DNA of 38,619 bases from Tropicimonas sediminicola (lineage in GTDB: Bacteria > Pseudomonadota > Alphaproteobacteria > Rhodobacterales > Rhodobacteraceae): the NCBI RefSeq assembly GCF_900188335.1, contig NZ_FZOY01000016.1, positions 1-38,619 on the forward strand, given 5' to 3'. Positions 14,274 through 24,173 of this stretch are shown here, in pieces (the stretch's first letter is position 1; each line of letters opens with the position of its first letter). A program made the translations under genes and the position numbers. The notes below the pieces were generated by a model, which saw only the letters and a list, made by a program, of their open reading frames with translations, ran no database searches and was not told where the DNA came from.

Positions 14274-17200
14274 CTAACCAAGGCTCCTTTCTAGAAGGTA
14301 GGCTCTCCCCTTGTCAGTGATTACCCGGCCCTGCCCAGTTTGCCTAATCAGGTCGAGCTTTGAGAGATACGGAAACACTTCTTCCTTTAGGCGGTCCCTA
14401 TCAACAGATGACAACTGGCCAAGCAATTGCGACTCGCTCAGCGGCCTTTCTTGACGCTGCAACAGCCTAAGAACTTCGAGGTCGTCGGGCCCAAGACCGC
14501 TCTCGTCGATGCCACGCGCATCCCTAACGGCCTCAAGGTGCACTTCTAGCGTTGCCTCGGGATCTGATATTCGCGCTACGACTATCTCCCTTTGCAGCTC
14601 GTCGAGAAGTTGAATCGCTACCCGGGGTACGTTCCGTGCAACGCCGGCCAGGCGGCGAAGGAAGTCGATAGGAATTACTGTGGACTCCAGCTCGGGGCGA
14701 GAAGAAGCTGCCCGTCGCAGCATTTCGGCGACCTCGCCTGAACTATACGGCCGCAACTGTATCTCCGTGCATCGCGTCTTGAACGCGTTGTCGACCTCGG
14801 ATGCGCGGGTGGTTGCAAGCAAGAACGTCGCCCTAGGCACCTTTGCGACCTCGTCCTTAAGGGTGACTTGGCGATCATTTGGCTCAAGCAAGGTAAGTAA
14901 GGCCTCCTGTACCGCGGGTCTCACGAGATGAACTTCATCGATCAACACGATAAATGGTGGATACACTCGCACTGGCTGACCGGCGTCGATCCCGAGCTCG
15001 CGGATCGCGCTGCCTGCTTCCTCCAGCTTCCTTCGAATGAATTGGAAAAGGCTGTCCCGGCTGTCGACGGCCTTACCGTCGAGCATTACGAACGGGAGGC
15101 CCAATGCCGTTGCAATGCGCCGCGAAAGCTCTGTTTTCCCGGTCGACGGTGGTCCAGTCAACAAGTAAGAAATCGCCAGTGAAACCTGGCCATCGTCTCT
15201 GGATGATCCACCCAGAAAGGCGTATAGTACGTCGCGCTTCAAGGTCCTGACCGCTTGTTCATTTCCAACGAAGCCCTCGAACGCGCCATCCACACGTGAC
15301 TTGAGAGCCAGCTCTTCCGGAGTGAGTTTTACGGCAACCCGCTGATGCGCTCCTCCGTCTCCCGCGGGAACGTTTGGAGCCGCCTGTCCATCATTTCCGT
15401 TCGAGATGCCTTCCGCCTCGCGATCGGGTTGAAGTTCGGGTTGCCTTGATCCAGCCTTTTGCTCGGTTCCCATCTCTCCAGTCTCGGGTCCGTGTCTGTC
15501 AATCTTGTCATTGCGGCTACCGGGTCGGACATCTACGGTTGCTACTGTCTTCGGGGCGCCAGCGTAGATCTCTGACAGATCACCTCCTGACAGCATCGTC
15601 TTAATGGCCACTTGGACCTCGCCTCCTGAATCCGCGGACGCAACGGCCGCCGGGTTTGCCAGTAGCTGATTCACCTCATTGGAGTTCAATCTTCCAGGCA
15701 GCAGGCTGAACACGCGCCCACCGGGCCCGAAAGCTCCAGATTGGAACCAAAGCAGTGTGCCAGGATGACAAGCGACGGTAACATGCCCCTCCGCGATGGC
15801 AGTTAAGAGCCTTGCTTCCTTCTCGGTATCGCGTGACGTTTCGATCGGGCGCATTGCCAAGCCAGCCTCAAACAGTGTTGCCAGGGCCGAGTTAACCAAC
15901 ACCAGTGAAGAGCCTACGTCGACGAAGTTCTCCACTGCCCTTCGAAGTACGGCACCGGTGCTAGCCAGTTGCTCCAGCGGCTCCTCCAGAGCCTTGGAAC
16001 CGAACTCCGGGAACTTGGCCGCCATGGCCGTCCGCATCTTCACTTCAACTGGGTGGAACGTCACCGAGGCTGCGCCATCCGTGTCCTCCTTCACCGACAG
16101 CAAGAGCAAGTCGGCACGTTTCTGATCGTCCGTTGCCTTGGCACCCTCTGCCAGCGCGTCGACCAAGGGGTAGACCGCGTCCATTGGAAGGATACAGCGC
16201 ACCTCGTTTTCACTGACATCGTCTTCCCAAGCTGACAGCGCGTTGAATGCCAGCGAGAAGCCCACCGCGCCGACGCTCTGGGCATGCCCCATGGTAAGCA
16301 GGGACGACAAGCCAACGCCCCGCATCCCGAGCTGGGCGATCAGGTTCCACCCCTCTTCTTCTCCTGCCGGGATCCCGCAACCTTTGAAGACGGACGTTAT
16401 GCCCTCCACAAGCGCGCGCGGCGGCTTCGCAAGCACGGTGTATGGATGAGAGGACGAAATGGTTCCCCCTAGTGACTGTCCTTGCCGACGCTTCAAAAAC
16501 GCCGGTCGCCATTCCCAGAGCGCGATGTTCTGGGTCGATTGCCGCAATTGCGCCGACAGGACCGAGGGATCCAGGTGGCGGTTTCCTGTCACGGTCCATC
16601 GTGCGCGGTCAGACATCAACGAATGGCCGAGGCTCAGCGCTGCAACCAGCCTTCCAAGCTTTCCTTCCCTTGCCCGGTTCTCGAACGTCGAGAGCGCCCC
16701 CGAGAACTTGCCTAGCCCTGAGAAAGCCGCGGGTTGGACACCAACGCATACGCTCGAGCGTTTATTGTCCAAATCGTCGCGCTGCCACACGCGAAAGCGG
16801 TTAACGGGCAACCGAGGACCAGTTGTGCCCGCGCTCTCGTCTTGGGCTGCGGGCACACAGCCCAGCCGTACGATAGAGTTCTCGATGAACTGGATATCGA
16901 CCCTTCCCTGGTCGGAGTCCTCGCGTTCCATCGTCCACTCGAAAGGCGCCCTTGTTCCTCTTGACCGGTCCTGCGAAGCCTCGGAAACTTCGCTCAATAC
17001 ACGGGAAGGCGATGGCGGGTTTCCTTCCCGGTTAAGCGAGTCGAGGACCCTGATCCCGCCAGGCAGCATGTCCCGGTCTTCAGCCAGCATCGAGGTCGCC
17101 GCGGCAATGATCGCATCGTCGGTTTCGGGGTAGCGTTCGCTTCTGGTCGGCGAGGCCAGGCCAATCCTCAGCTTGGGCGAGGTCGGATAGACACGCAGGT

Positions 17201-19778
17201 AGTCTTTCAGCGCAACGGTGACGCCGCCCTTATCTAGGCCAGACGGGGTTCCGAAGGGCAGTTGTCTCCCAATGATGGATACCGACCTGCCCCTGAGATC
17301 CGTGATCATGGCCTGAGAAGCGACGAGGGACCATCCTGAAAACAGTTCGCTGGGTCCAGCCGACAGGCCAACGCTGAACCAAGCGTCGTCGACATCCTGC
17401 AGCGAAGGCCCCATCAAGGGGATGTTCTCGCCGTCTACGAAGCGAAGGAACGATGTCGCAGCCCGTCTGTAGACACCGCTCTCGAACAGCTCGGTGCAAG
17501 CATTTTGGACGCTCCACGCCCAAGCCAGTCGGACTGGATGCAGGGGGGACAGCAGTACTCCTTGGACCTCGCCCTGCGCGGTATTGTAGAGGATCGCGGA
17601 CAATGGATAGTGGGCACAAGCGTTGGCTGGTCCGGGACCCGCCGTGTCCATCATGTCGATGAAGGCTCCGAGGTAGGCCTCTAGCTTCCCGGCATCCAGT
17701 TCCCTAAAGTCAAGCGTACTAGGCCACGCTGGCTCCCGCGTGGCACCCGGCAACGAATGGAGTTCGAGTGCCTCGAACTTAAGCCAAAATTCGTCGAGAG
17801 CAGCCAGTCTGGGATAATGAAATGCAATGGGCGCGGAGATATCTGTGAATGCACCGATCCCTTCGTGCCATTCCAAGACGTCGCTCTGCGCGCCCGGCAA
17901 GGCAAGGATGCAAGATCCTAGCGTCTCTCGGACCTTGCACGGAACGTCCGCCGATAGGCAGTTTTGCGAAAGCCAGTCCTCTAGTGGTCCACGCGGATCT
18001 CCCCTGAGAGCCTCTAGCATCCCCGCAGAGGGGGTCACCTGCGGCTGCCCCGTCAACGCTACGAAAACCGGGTTTACATGGCCTTTCTCGATCTCGGGCG
18101 CCGAGACCTCGACCGTATACCTCCCGAGTGCAAGCGTCGCGTCCTCTGGCAAGTCCGGAACCTCGAATACACGAACGAACTCGGGGAGATACTCACTGTC
18201 GATTTCTCTCGGGCCGCCTCCACCTGACCAGGTGGGCGCGTCTTCCAAGCCAACTACGTAGAGCTGCGTTACTTGCCCAGAATTGCGAAGTTTAAGGGGC
18301 ACCGAGCTTTCTTGGCCGTCACCTCCGAAGACCACGTTTCCGCCTTCAACCAGGAACTCGGAGGTCGCAGGGTGGGAAATCCTTCGCGTTGACGTGCCCT
18401 CCGACCGCTCGGCCGCGATAACCGTCGGACGGCTTGGATGTGGCACCAAAAGTTTCAATTTTAGGCCTGCCCTGAAACTCGATTCCGCGGTGATCGTCTT
18501 GGGCTCTACGCTGAGCGTAACCGGAGTTTCGCGCCACTTCCCGCGGGTGCCAAGTTTTCGAGACATTCGGAAGCTGACCACGAGCGAGCCTTCCTCGATG
18601 CTCCAGCCCATGATTTCCACCAGCGCCGCGCTTGCGGGCGTCGCTTCTATATAGAGCGGAAGCGAACCGGGTGCATGCTCGAACTGGACACCTAGCCTAA
18701 GCTTGAAATTACCAATCGAGAATCGACCGCTATCCAGCGGGCCCGCCGGCGCAGGCGGTAGTACGTAATCGAGACCCTGAAGGCCGAGATCAACCAGGCG
18801 TGCCTCGCTTCCGGTCCCGTTAATTGCGAAGAGCTCGTGACTAGGTTGCTCGTCATTGGGACGGGTGAAGAAGCCCTTCTCTGAGCACGAAAGCCAGCTG
18901 TCGATCCAAGCGTCATTCTCGCCCCCATGGAACAAGGCGGCGAGGATCGGGTGGCCCAAGTTCGTGCGCGAGGCAGTATAGCCATCCCAATCAAGCTGCA
19001 TTATTGGGTGGTCGCCTTCGCCTGTGCCATCGATCGCGTCTATCGAAACGATTGACTTCTCAATGGCCTCTAAGCTCGCCCAACCCTCCAAAAGTCGCTT
19101 GGAAAACTTGGTGGCGTCGTTCGTCGGGTCGTAGGCACTTCCACTCGACGGTACGGGCAGCCCAGCACTCGCGAAAACAACATTGACACCTAGGGGTACG
19201 TCTCTGGCTTCGGCGAACTTCATGACTTTCGGCAAGTTCTCGCAGGCCGACTCTAGGTGTTGCCAATACGCGCTGGACCAACTCTGCTCGTCGTTCCCAA
19301 TGTTTTCGTATGCATCTGCAAGGAAGGAGAATATGTACTCCAATGCATCTGCGAGTTGGTTCCTCGCATCTTCTGCCCGCTCCTCGACGCCCAGGACGAG
19401 CCGAGCCACGTTGAGCGCCAGTTCGGAGGAGCGAACAATGCTGTTGGGTCTTCCTTCGAGCCCCCCAGGCAGTCCGAACGCCAGCTGGTCACGAAAACCC
19501 TCGTTGGTCTTGAGCTCGTCCGCCTGACCATCGGTGGCCACAAGGACAACATCGGATGTTCCGTCGCCTCCCTCTGGGGTTCGGTATCCTGCGGCTTCAC
19601 CGGTGGCTTTCTCTCCTTCGCCGGGACCAACGATGAATGCTGTTCCCCCTTTGGAATGGATTGCATCCACCACGATCTGCTTGAAGCCAGGGGACAACGA
19701 TCTCGGAAGGATCAATCGGCTTAGACCGTGCTTCCCAGTACATGCATGACCGAGGGCTCTTGCCAGTATGCTCACCAT
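14274..19778 (-). CDS. 1834-aa protein with PD-(D/E)xK-like motif and C-terminal RuvB-like AAA+ ATPase
   Basis: Third gene of the operon. Residues 1-1200 match nothing I recognise. A nuclease-like pattern follows: Asp1223 in ADLLLLSV and Glu1245-Val-Lys1247 in HPVEVKM, spaced as in PD-(D/E)xK nucleases. After a low-complexity polar linker (about 1410-1480) comes an AAA+ module: Walker A GPPSTGKT (1542-1549), Walker B FIVLIDEVH (1609-1617), sensor 1 LLATTR (1653-1658), an arginine near 1667 as candidate finger, sensor 2 RNVPR (1715-1719), and a RuvB-type winged helix (1764-1830). The AAA+ and winged-helix order matches RuvB Holliday-junction motors, so it is likely a DNA translocase coupled to a nuclease. 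ATG 19776-19778 follows TAGGAACG and lies 5 bases after the preceding stop. Size and operon place recall DptH, but DptH has a different ATPase type as I know it, so homology is unproven. Confidence 0.85.
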   Translation of the reverse strand: MVSILARALGHACTGKHGLSRLILPRSLSPGFKQIVVDAIHSKGGTAFIVGPGEGEKATGEAAGYRTPEGGDGTSDVVLVATDGQADELKTNEGFRDQLAFGLPGGLEGRPNSIVRSSELALNVARLVLGVEERAEDARNQLADALEYIFSFLADAYENIGNDEQSWSSAYWQHLESACENLPKVMKFAEARDVPLGVNVVFASAGLPVPSSGSAYDPTNDATKFSKRLLEGWASLEAIEKSIVSIDAIDGTGEGDHPIMQLDWDGYTASRTNLGHPILAALFHGGENDAWIDSWLSCSEKGFFTRPNDEQPSHELFAINGTGSEARLVDLGLQGLDYVLPPAPAGPLDSGRFSIGNFKLRLGVQFEHAPGSLPLYIEATPASAALVEIMGWSIEEGSLVVSFRMSRKLGTRGKWRETPVTLSVEPKTITAESSFRAGLKLKLLVPHPSRPTVIAAERSEGTSTRRISHPATSEFLVEGGNVVFGGDGQESSVPLKLRNSGQVTQLYVVGLEDAPTWSGGGGPREIDSEYLPEFVRVFEVPDLPEDATLALGRYTVEVSAPEIEKGHVNPVFVALTGQPQVTPSAGMLEALRGDPRGPLEDWLSQNCLSADVPCKVRETLGSCILALPGAQSDVLEWHEGIGAFTDISAPIAFHYPRLAALDEFWLKFEALELHSLPGATREPAWPSTLDFRELDAGKLEAYLGAFIDMMDTAGPGPANACAHYPLSAILYNTAQGEVQGVLLSPLHPVRLAWAWSVQNACTELFESGVYRRAATSFLRFVDGENIPLMGPSLQDVDDAWFSVGLSAGPSELFSGWSLVASQAMITDLRGRSVSIIGRQLPFGTPSGLDKGGVTVALKDYLRVYPTSPKLRIGLASPTRSERYPETDDAIIAAATSMLAEDRDMLPGGIRVLDSLNREGNPPSPSRVLSEVSEASQDRSRGTRAPFEWTMEREDSDQGRVDIQFIENSIVRLGCVPAAQDESAGTTGPRLPVNRFRVWQRDDLDNKRSSVCVGVQPAAFSGLGKFSGALSTFENRAREGKLGRLVAALSLGHSLMSDRARWTVTGNRHLDPSVLSAQLRQSTQNIALWEWRPAFLKRRQGQSLGGTISSSHPYTVLAKPPRALVEGITSVFKGCGIPAGEEEGWNLIAQLGMRGVGLSSLLTMGHAQSVGAVGFSLAFNALSAWEDDVSENEVRCILPMDAVYPLVDALAEGAKATDDQKRADLLLLSVKEDTDGAASVTFHPVEVKMRTAMAAKFPEFGSKALEEPLEQLASTGAVLRRAVENFVDVGSSLVLVNSALATLFEAGLAMRPIETSRDTEKEARLLTAIAEGHVTVACHPGTLLWFQSGAFGPGGRVFSLLPGRLNSNEVNQLLANPAAVASADSGGEVQVAIKTMLSGGDLSEIYAGAPKTVATVDVRPGSRNDKIDRHGPETGEMGTEQKAGSRQPELQPDREAEGISNGNDGQAAPNVPAGDGGAHQRVAVKLTPEELALKSRVDGAFEGFVGNEQAVRTLKRDVLYAFLGGSSRDDGQVSLAISYLLTGPPSTGKTELSRRIATALGLPFVMLDGKAVDSRDSLFQFIRRKLEEAGSAIRELGIDAGQPVRVYPPFIVLIDEVHLVRPAVQEALLTLLEPNDRQVTLKDEVAKVPRATFLLATTRASEVDNAFKTRCTEIQLRPYSSGEVAEMLRRAASSRPELESTVIPIDFLRRLAGVARNVPRVAIQLLDELQREIVVARISDPEATLEVHLEAVRDARGIDESGLGPDDLEVLRLLQRQERPLSESQLLGQLSSVDRDRLKEEVFPYLSKLDLIRQTGQGRVITDKGRAYLLERSLG

Positions 19779-19783
19779 CGTTC

Positions 19784-21286
19784 CTAGAACCCCGCCTGTA
19801 TCTCGAGAGCGTCGTCTGCATCGTGGCTGCTCCGCGCCATGCCATACTTCTCGAGGAGTGAAATGATCGTCGGCGTAGAAGCCTGTATGCCTAGTTCCGC
19901 GAGCGAATTTCTCAAGTCGCCCAGCCTGGCTAGGCCACCAGGGCCATCTGCGCAGAGGCTAGCCACCGTAACCAACCATTCTTGGCCAGGTTCAACACGA
20001 GTGAACTTCCCCGACCGCCGCAGCAGGGCATAGAGGTCTGTGCCCCCGTCGGTGCCACGGTCAAGGAGCGAGTAACGGATCGTTTCCCGCGTGTTCCTCG
20101 CCCCGCCAACTACTCCAGAAGAAAGGGCCTCGGTCACCGCCTCCGCGATATCGGTCTCGCCTGCAACCTGCGAGCGGGCATTGGCCAACCAACCTGCAAG
20201 ACCATTGCGGGCTCTATCGTGTTCTTCGATCGGGTCAATCTTGATCGCCTCGGACATCCCTCCTTCAGCCTTGGTCAACTGCTCGATGAGATCTAGGCAA
20301 GCGGTTCCGGCTCCCGCGAGTCGGTTTATCACTGGTCCCACGTCAGAGGTAGAAAGCGGCAGCTGATCGTTCCAAGGCAACAAGGCAAGTCCATCGCCGA
20401 GAATGTCTTCCACTGCTTTAGCAGAGTCGTCGCTTGCAAGGAGGGCAGCAGCTAGGCGCCGTGCCACGTGCATTTCGAATAGGAAGCCGGTTGCGATTGC
20501 CGTGCGTGCTACGCAGGAAGCCCAATCGGTCCACCGACGCCTCGGCATCGCCTCGATCCAACCACCGTGGCACAGCCTGTACCAGCTCCTGGCGAACCAA
20601 CGATACGGGGATGGCCTCGACGTCCCAAGCCAAGCAGGACGTCGCTCAACCGGTCCATTAGCATCCAACGTTCCCGATGCTAGTTTCTTGGCCAAGTCTA
20701 TGGAGGACGACGGGACGATGGTCTCGAACGCCAATGCCCCCCATCGCGGAAGGCCTGAGGTCCCAGCGTTCACGAGTGCTGCCTGCCAACCCGTTGCCAC
20801 GGTGCCCTCGCCACCTCCCAACGCATAGAGCTGCTCCAAAATCCGTGCGATGTTCGCGGGGTTTTTCTTCCCGGTCACGCCACGACGATCTTGCAATAGA
20901 GCGGTCTCGATCGTGAGCGGGGTTGCAGAGGTTCTTTTGGCTCCTCTGGACGCTGGGGCCGCGAGCTCGTCGAGTAGAACGGTTGCAATAAGTTCTGCGG
21001 CGTTGTCGTCCCGGATGCGCAGCTCACGGTCCAATGTCTCTTTCATGGCACTGAAACGTGCGTCACTCCTGGTGGGGCGGGTCAATTCAAGGCCTGCTGC
21101 AACGCTTTCCCTTAGCGCGGCCTGCGACGTCGCGGCATATGCAAGCCCTCTTGGAGTGGTTTGCTTCCCGGACGAACTGGGCGACGTGCTGTCGGTCAGA
21201 GACCACGCCAGCTCCGACATGAACAGTTCCCGTGAAGGGATGTACTCCGGCCTGTTGAGCCCCAGTAGAGTAAAGTCTCTTGGCAT
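19784..21286 (-). CDS. conserved-looking 500-aa protein of unknown function (middle gene of operon)
   Basis: I do not recognise this protein. It starts MPRDFTLLGLNRPEYIPSREL and is soluble and alpha-helical in character, with no signal peptide, membrane segment, cysteine cluster or P-loop. ATG 21284-21286 is preceded by GGAG seven bases upstream, 16 bases after the stop of the first operon gene; an earlier in-frame start would overlap that gene. It ends 5 bases before the 1834-aa protein's start, so all three genes are almost certainly cotranscribed. Its place between an ATPase and a giant ATPase/nuclease parallels DptG between DptF and DptH, which suggests a structural or adaptor subunit. 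That is inference from gene order only. Confidence 0.75.
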   Translation of the reverse strand: MPRDFTLLGLNRPEYIPSRELFMSELAWSLTDSTSPSSSGKQTTPRGLAYAATSQAALRESVAAGLELTRPTRSDARFSAMKETLDRELRIRDDNAAELIATVLLDELAAPASRGAKRTSATPLTIETALLQDRRGVTGKKNPANIARILEQLYALGGGEGTVATGWQAALVNAGTSGLPRWGALAFETIVPSSSIDLAKKLASGTLDANGPVERRPAWLGTSRPSPYRWFARSWYRLCHGGWIEAMPRRRWTDWASCVARTAIATGFLFEMHVARRLAAALLASDDSAKAVEDILGDGLALLPWNDQLPLSTSDVGPVINRLAGAGTACLDLIEQLTKAEGGMSEAIKIDPIEEHDRARNGLAGWLANARSQVAGETDIAEAVTEALSSGVVGGARNTRETIRYSLLDRGTDGGTDLYALLRRSGKFTRVEPGQEWLVTVASLCADGPGGLARLGDLRNSLAELGIQASTPTIISLLEKYGMARSSHDADDALEIQAGF

Positions 21287-21302
21287 TGATCTACTCCGAT
21301 GG

Positions 21303-23336
21303 CTACCGGGTAACACTACCCATGCCGACCTTTGAGAAACGGAAGCGGTGTTGGCCTTCTTGCGCGGCCAAACCCTTGGCAACGAGGCTCGCCCTTAGAC
21401 GCTCGATCCGGGGCTCGATGAGTTCGAGCGAGTCCGTGAAACCTTGACCACGCACCCGAGACTGGGCTTCCCTAAGGAGGTGAAAGTCCAGTGGCGTACT
21501 CGCTTGTCGGTTCTTCCCGTCCCTGATGTCACCCGGATCGATCATGATCTCGATACGGTCTCCGAAGGCCTCAGCAGATACGCGCATGCGGTTTCTAGGG
21601 ATCTCGATCTCGGCGACGCTCTGGTCCGTCGAGTTCCCAGCGACACGCGGTTTCAAGAACGTGAAATACGCCTCGGAGTTCGTTCTCTCGACCGGCGCAA
21701 CAATGTCCAAAATTGCGTCTTCAAGTTCGCGCCGGAATGGTCTCCCCACCCGGGCATCAATCCACGCGTCTTGCCAAGCATGGACGACACTACAGTGCGC
21801 CGGCCATCCCCTTGCGAACGCAACGAGCCGGTACATGTATCGTCCGTACCAGTCCAGGAGGGAATTCCGAACCTTCAGGCTGGAACGGTCATTCTCGGGA
21901 TTGACCGCTTCTGCGATCTTGGCTTCGATCCGACCATCTAGCTCCGTGAAGTACTGGCCAACGGCGACCTCTTCTAGGGCAAGGCTCGTGATCGGCAATT
22001 CCTTGTCCTCGATGCGTGAAAGCCGATCGGCGAGTTCTAGGTATTTCTTGCCGTCCGAAGGGCCAAATTGGCGCAGGGGATCCGCGAGCGAAACTGACCT
22101 GAGGGCCTCGTTGGACGTGCTAGGCCAAGAATGCCGGAATCTCGTAGGCGAACTTGCTACGCCGGGGTTCCCTGCATCGAAAAGAAGCATGTGCGTTCTC
22201 ATGTTGCCCAGGGCAACCAGCGCTTCGAGGGAACCGTCTCCGTCGCTGTCGGCGGCCCCTATCCAAGTGTCGATTTCCGCGGACATACCGTCCAGAACCC
22301 CGGGAGTAGAGGGGCCGACGAGGGAATGGGTGGCGAGGGCCCACAACTCCCTGTAGGTAAACTGAGAACCGGAGATCACCTCCGCTCCCCTCATCATGGA
22401 ACACCATCCACGGGCTGGAAACTCGGCCTGCAGCGAAAACGCGTTAGAAAGAACGGGATCCAGAGCTCGAACCTCCGCATCGGCAGCAAAGGCGTGCGCA
22501 ACCTTCCTAAGGCACTCTTCGAAAGCGCAGGACGTCGTAGCGCGCTCGCTCGAAAGAAGGGGGATCAACCTGCTACCGCGAACCTCGAGTGGCTCAAGCG
22601 GTTCATTCATCCGCTCATCACCTTCAGGCCACGCCTCGAGAAGCGACGCTTGGTCCATGTAGACCGCGTGGATGCTTGCAATGTGGCTACCCGCTTTGCG
22701 CACCTTGGCAAAGCCGTAGTTTCCGGAGCCTTTGCGCGCATCCCCGGCTAACTCGAGCTGGAATTCGTTTCCAGAAAGCTCGGTGGGTTCTCCCGTCAAC
22801 AGCCAGTTCGCAAGACACTTTGCTAGGAGGAGCTCGTCCATATCTTTGTCTGTGACTTCCGTGCTAGCTTCCGAGATCAAAACGCCGCGGTTCACACAAG
22901 CCAGGAGGTGATCCTGTCGTGAGATTGCTTCGGCAAGGTCGCGCAAGAGCGGTGCCGTGCACCTGTCCTCCGCTGGAATGGTCGCATCGTTGATGACCTT
23001 AAGGTCGCCGCCGGTCTTCAGTTGAAAGCAGTACTTTCTCTTGGCGAACTTAGATCTTTCGCCCTGCAGTGTGCCATCAATCTGCGCGACGGTGTCCGCA
23101 GCGAGCTTCGATTTACCGTTCCCCGCGCCACCAACAAGCATGACGAGGCAACGGGGATCATTTGGCCCGCAGAACGCGTTGCATACTTTGACGAGCGCCA
23201 TGCACGCTTCGAGCGCACACGGTGCGGATGGACCATCTGGCCACATTTCTTGGGTGTTTTTTGAGATTGGTGACACGGCGGCACCCATGCCACCGAAGCC
23301 GCGCTCAAGGATCCACGGCGGATAACCTATTCCCAA
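21303..23336 (-). CDS. P-loop ATPase, first gene of three-gene candidate defence operon
   Basis: A 677-aa protein from a TTG start (23334-23336) with GGGAG nine bases upstream; the next in-frame ATG is at 23288. The Walker A is VGGAGNGKS (68-76). KVINDATIP (113-121) and LLACVNRGVL (144-153) follow, a set of motifs seen in ATPases of large restriction and defence operons that I associate with DptF-like proteins. The long C-terminal part has no recognisable domain. It leads an operon with gaps of 16 and 5 bases to the next two genes, so the three proteins probably form one complex. It may energise or license the nuclease/translocase subunit. DptF homology is a suggestion from layout and motif style, not an established match. 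Confidence 0.75.
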   Translation of the reverse strand: MGIGYPPWILERGFGGMGAAVSPISKNTQEMWPDGPSAPCALEACMALVKVCNAFCGPNDPRCLVMLVGGAGNGKSKLAADTVAQIDGTLQGERSKFAKRKYCFQLKTGGDLKVINDATIPAEDRCTAPLLRDLAEAISRQDHLLACVNRGVLISEASTEVTDKDMDELLLAKCLANWLLTGEPTELSGNEFQLELAGDARKGSGNYGFAKVRKAGSHIASIHAVYMDQASLLEAWPEGDERMNEPLEPLEVRGSRLIPLLSSERATTSCAFEECLRKVAHAFAADAEVRALDPVLSNAFSLQAEFPARGWCSMMRGAEVISGSQFTYRELWALATHSLVGPSTPGVLDGMSAEIDTWIGAADSDGDGSLEALVALGNMRTHMLLFDAGNPGVASSPTRFRHSWPSTSNEALRSVSLADPLRQFGPSDGKKYLELADRLSRIEDKELPITSLALEEVAVGQYFTELDGRIEAKIAEAVNPENDRSSLKVRNSLLDWYGRYMYRLVAFARGWPAHCSVVHAWQDAWIDARVGRPFRRELEDAILDIVAPVERTNSEAYFTFLKPRVAGNSTDQSVAEIEIPRNRMRVSAEAFGDRIEIMIDPGDIRDGKNRQASTPLDFHLLREAQSRVRGQGFTDSLELIEPRIERLRASLVAKGLAAQEGQHRFRFSKVGMGSVTR

Positions 23337-24173
23337 TTGTCAGTTCTCCCTGCTCTCTCGGACCATCCATTGATCTCTTGTGCAAGATTTTGGAGTACCG
23401 CTTGGCAATTGCCCAACGTAATCTCGCCAAGGCTGGAAAGGCCTCGCGCGATAACGTATCAACGTGTTATGAGCTTTCAACGTCAGCTAGCGTTGGTTTG
23501 TGGTTGAACGCGCAACTGTGCCCAAACAGCAGCAAAAATGAGCTTTTAAATTATTTCCGGGCACTTTCATTGCTCTCCGGGCCGTCCAGTTGCAGGCACG
23601 CACCACATTGCCACTTTTCTAGTGGATCAGGCTCTCGACTTGCCCCCCCCCGCTGCGTCAATTCAACGCGTTCAAATTGCGCTCGCCATTATACGGATGT
23701 GGGCAACGTGCGCGTCGAACTCCTTCTGGTCCAAGGAATCTTTCGGTTGGGTGACGAATGCGCAAAGGTACTTCATTTTCCGATCTGGTTGAGGCCAAGC
23801 GCGGATCCGGCATCCCAAGACATTGCGAGCATCTCCTTGATTTCAATCTTGGTGGGTGACTTCGACTTCATCTCTACCAAGGCCCTTGCCATGCGGACAC
23901 CTTCGGAGGTGTTCACATTAGCGGCCTAACCTGAGCAGGGCAGTTTCCGCTGGGTCGATACACTTCAACCAAGCGGAGAACTCATTTATTGAGAACTAGG
24001 GGGTTATTCGGATTCAATTTCCGATCCGAAGAAACGAAGCCTCCCCCGCCGGTCCCTCGGTTAGCCAAAATAGTTTCTGACCCTCCCCCCCCGGGGTACA
24101 GCTCTTTCCGAGCGCCTTTCATTCTGAGAGTGGGGTCCGGTCTCGAGTTGGAGCCGGGCTTGCGCCGGCAGGA
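23337..24173. other. mostly non-coding region upstream of the operon
   Basis: It must include the promoter of the three-gene operon near 23340-23450, but I see no convincing promoter elements. It has a nine-C run at 23643-23651 and an eight-C run at 24085-24092. One short frame is listed separately. The remaining open frames are low in plausibility. Confidence 0.5.
23773..23892 (-). CDS. possible small protein (39 aa), uncertain
   Basis: Reads MARALVEMKSKSPTKIEIKE at its start and ends in a TGA; a GTG eight codons upstream could extend it. The amino-acid composition looks protein-like, with a Lys/Glu-rich helix. There is no strong ribosome site and no family match. It may be the tail of a degraded gene. 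Confidence 0.25.
   Translation of the reverse strand: MARALVEMKSKSPTKIEIKEMLAMSWDAGSALGLNQIGK

Noticed and set aside
14274-23336. Assignment of the three-gene operon as dptFGH
   Set aside because: Layout is similar, but no dnd/phosphorothioation genes are visible and the C-terminal motor is RuvB-like; I kept only an architecture comparison.
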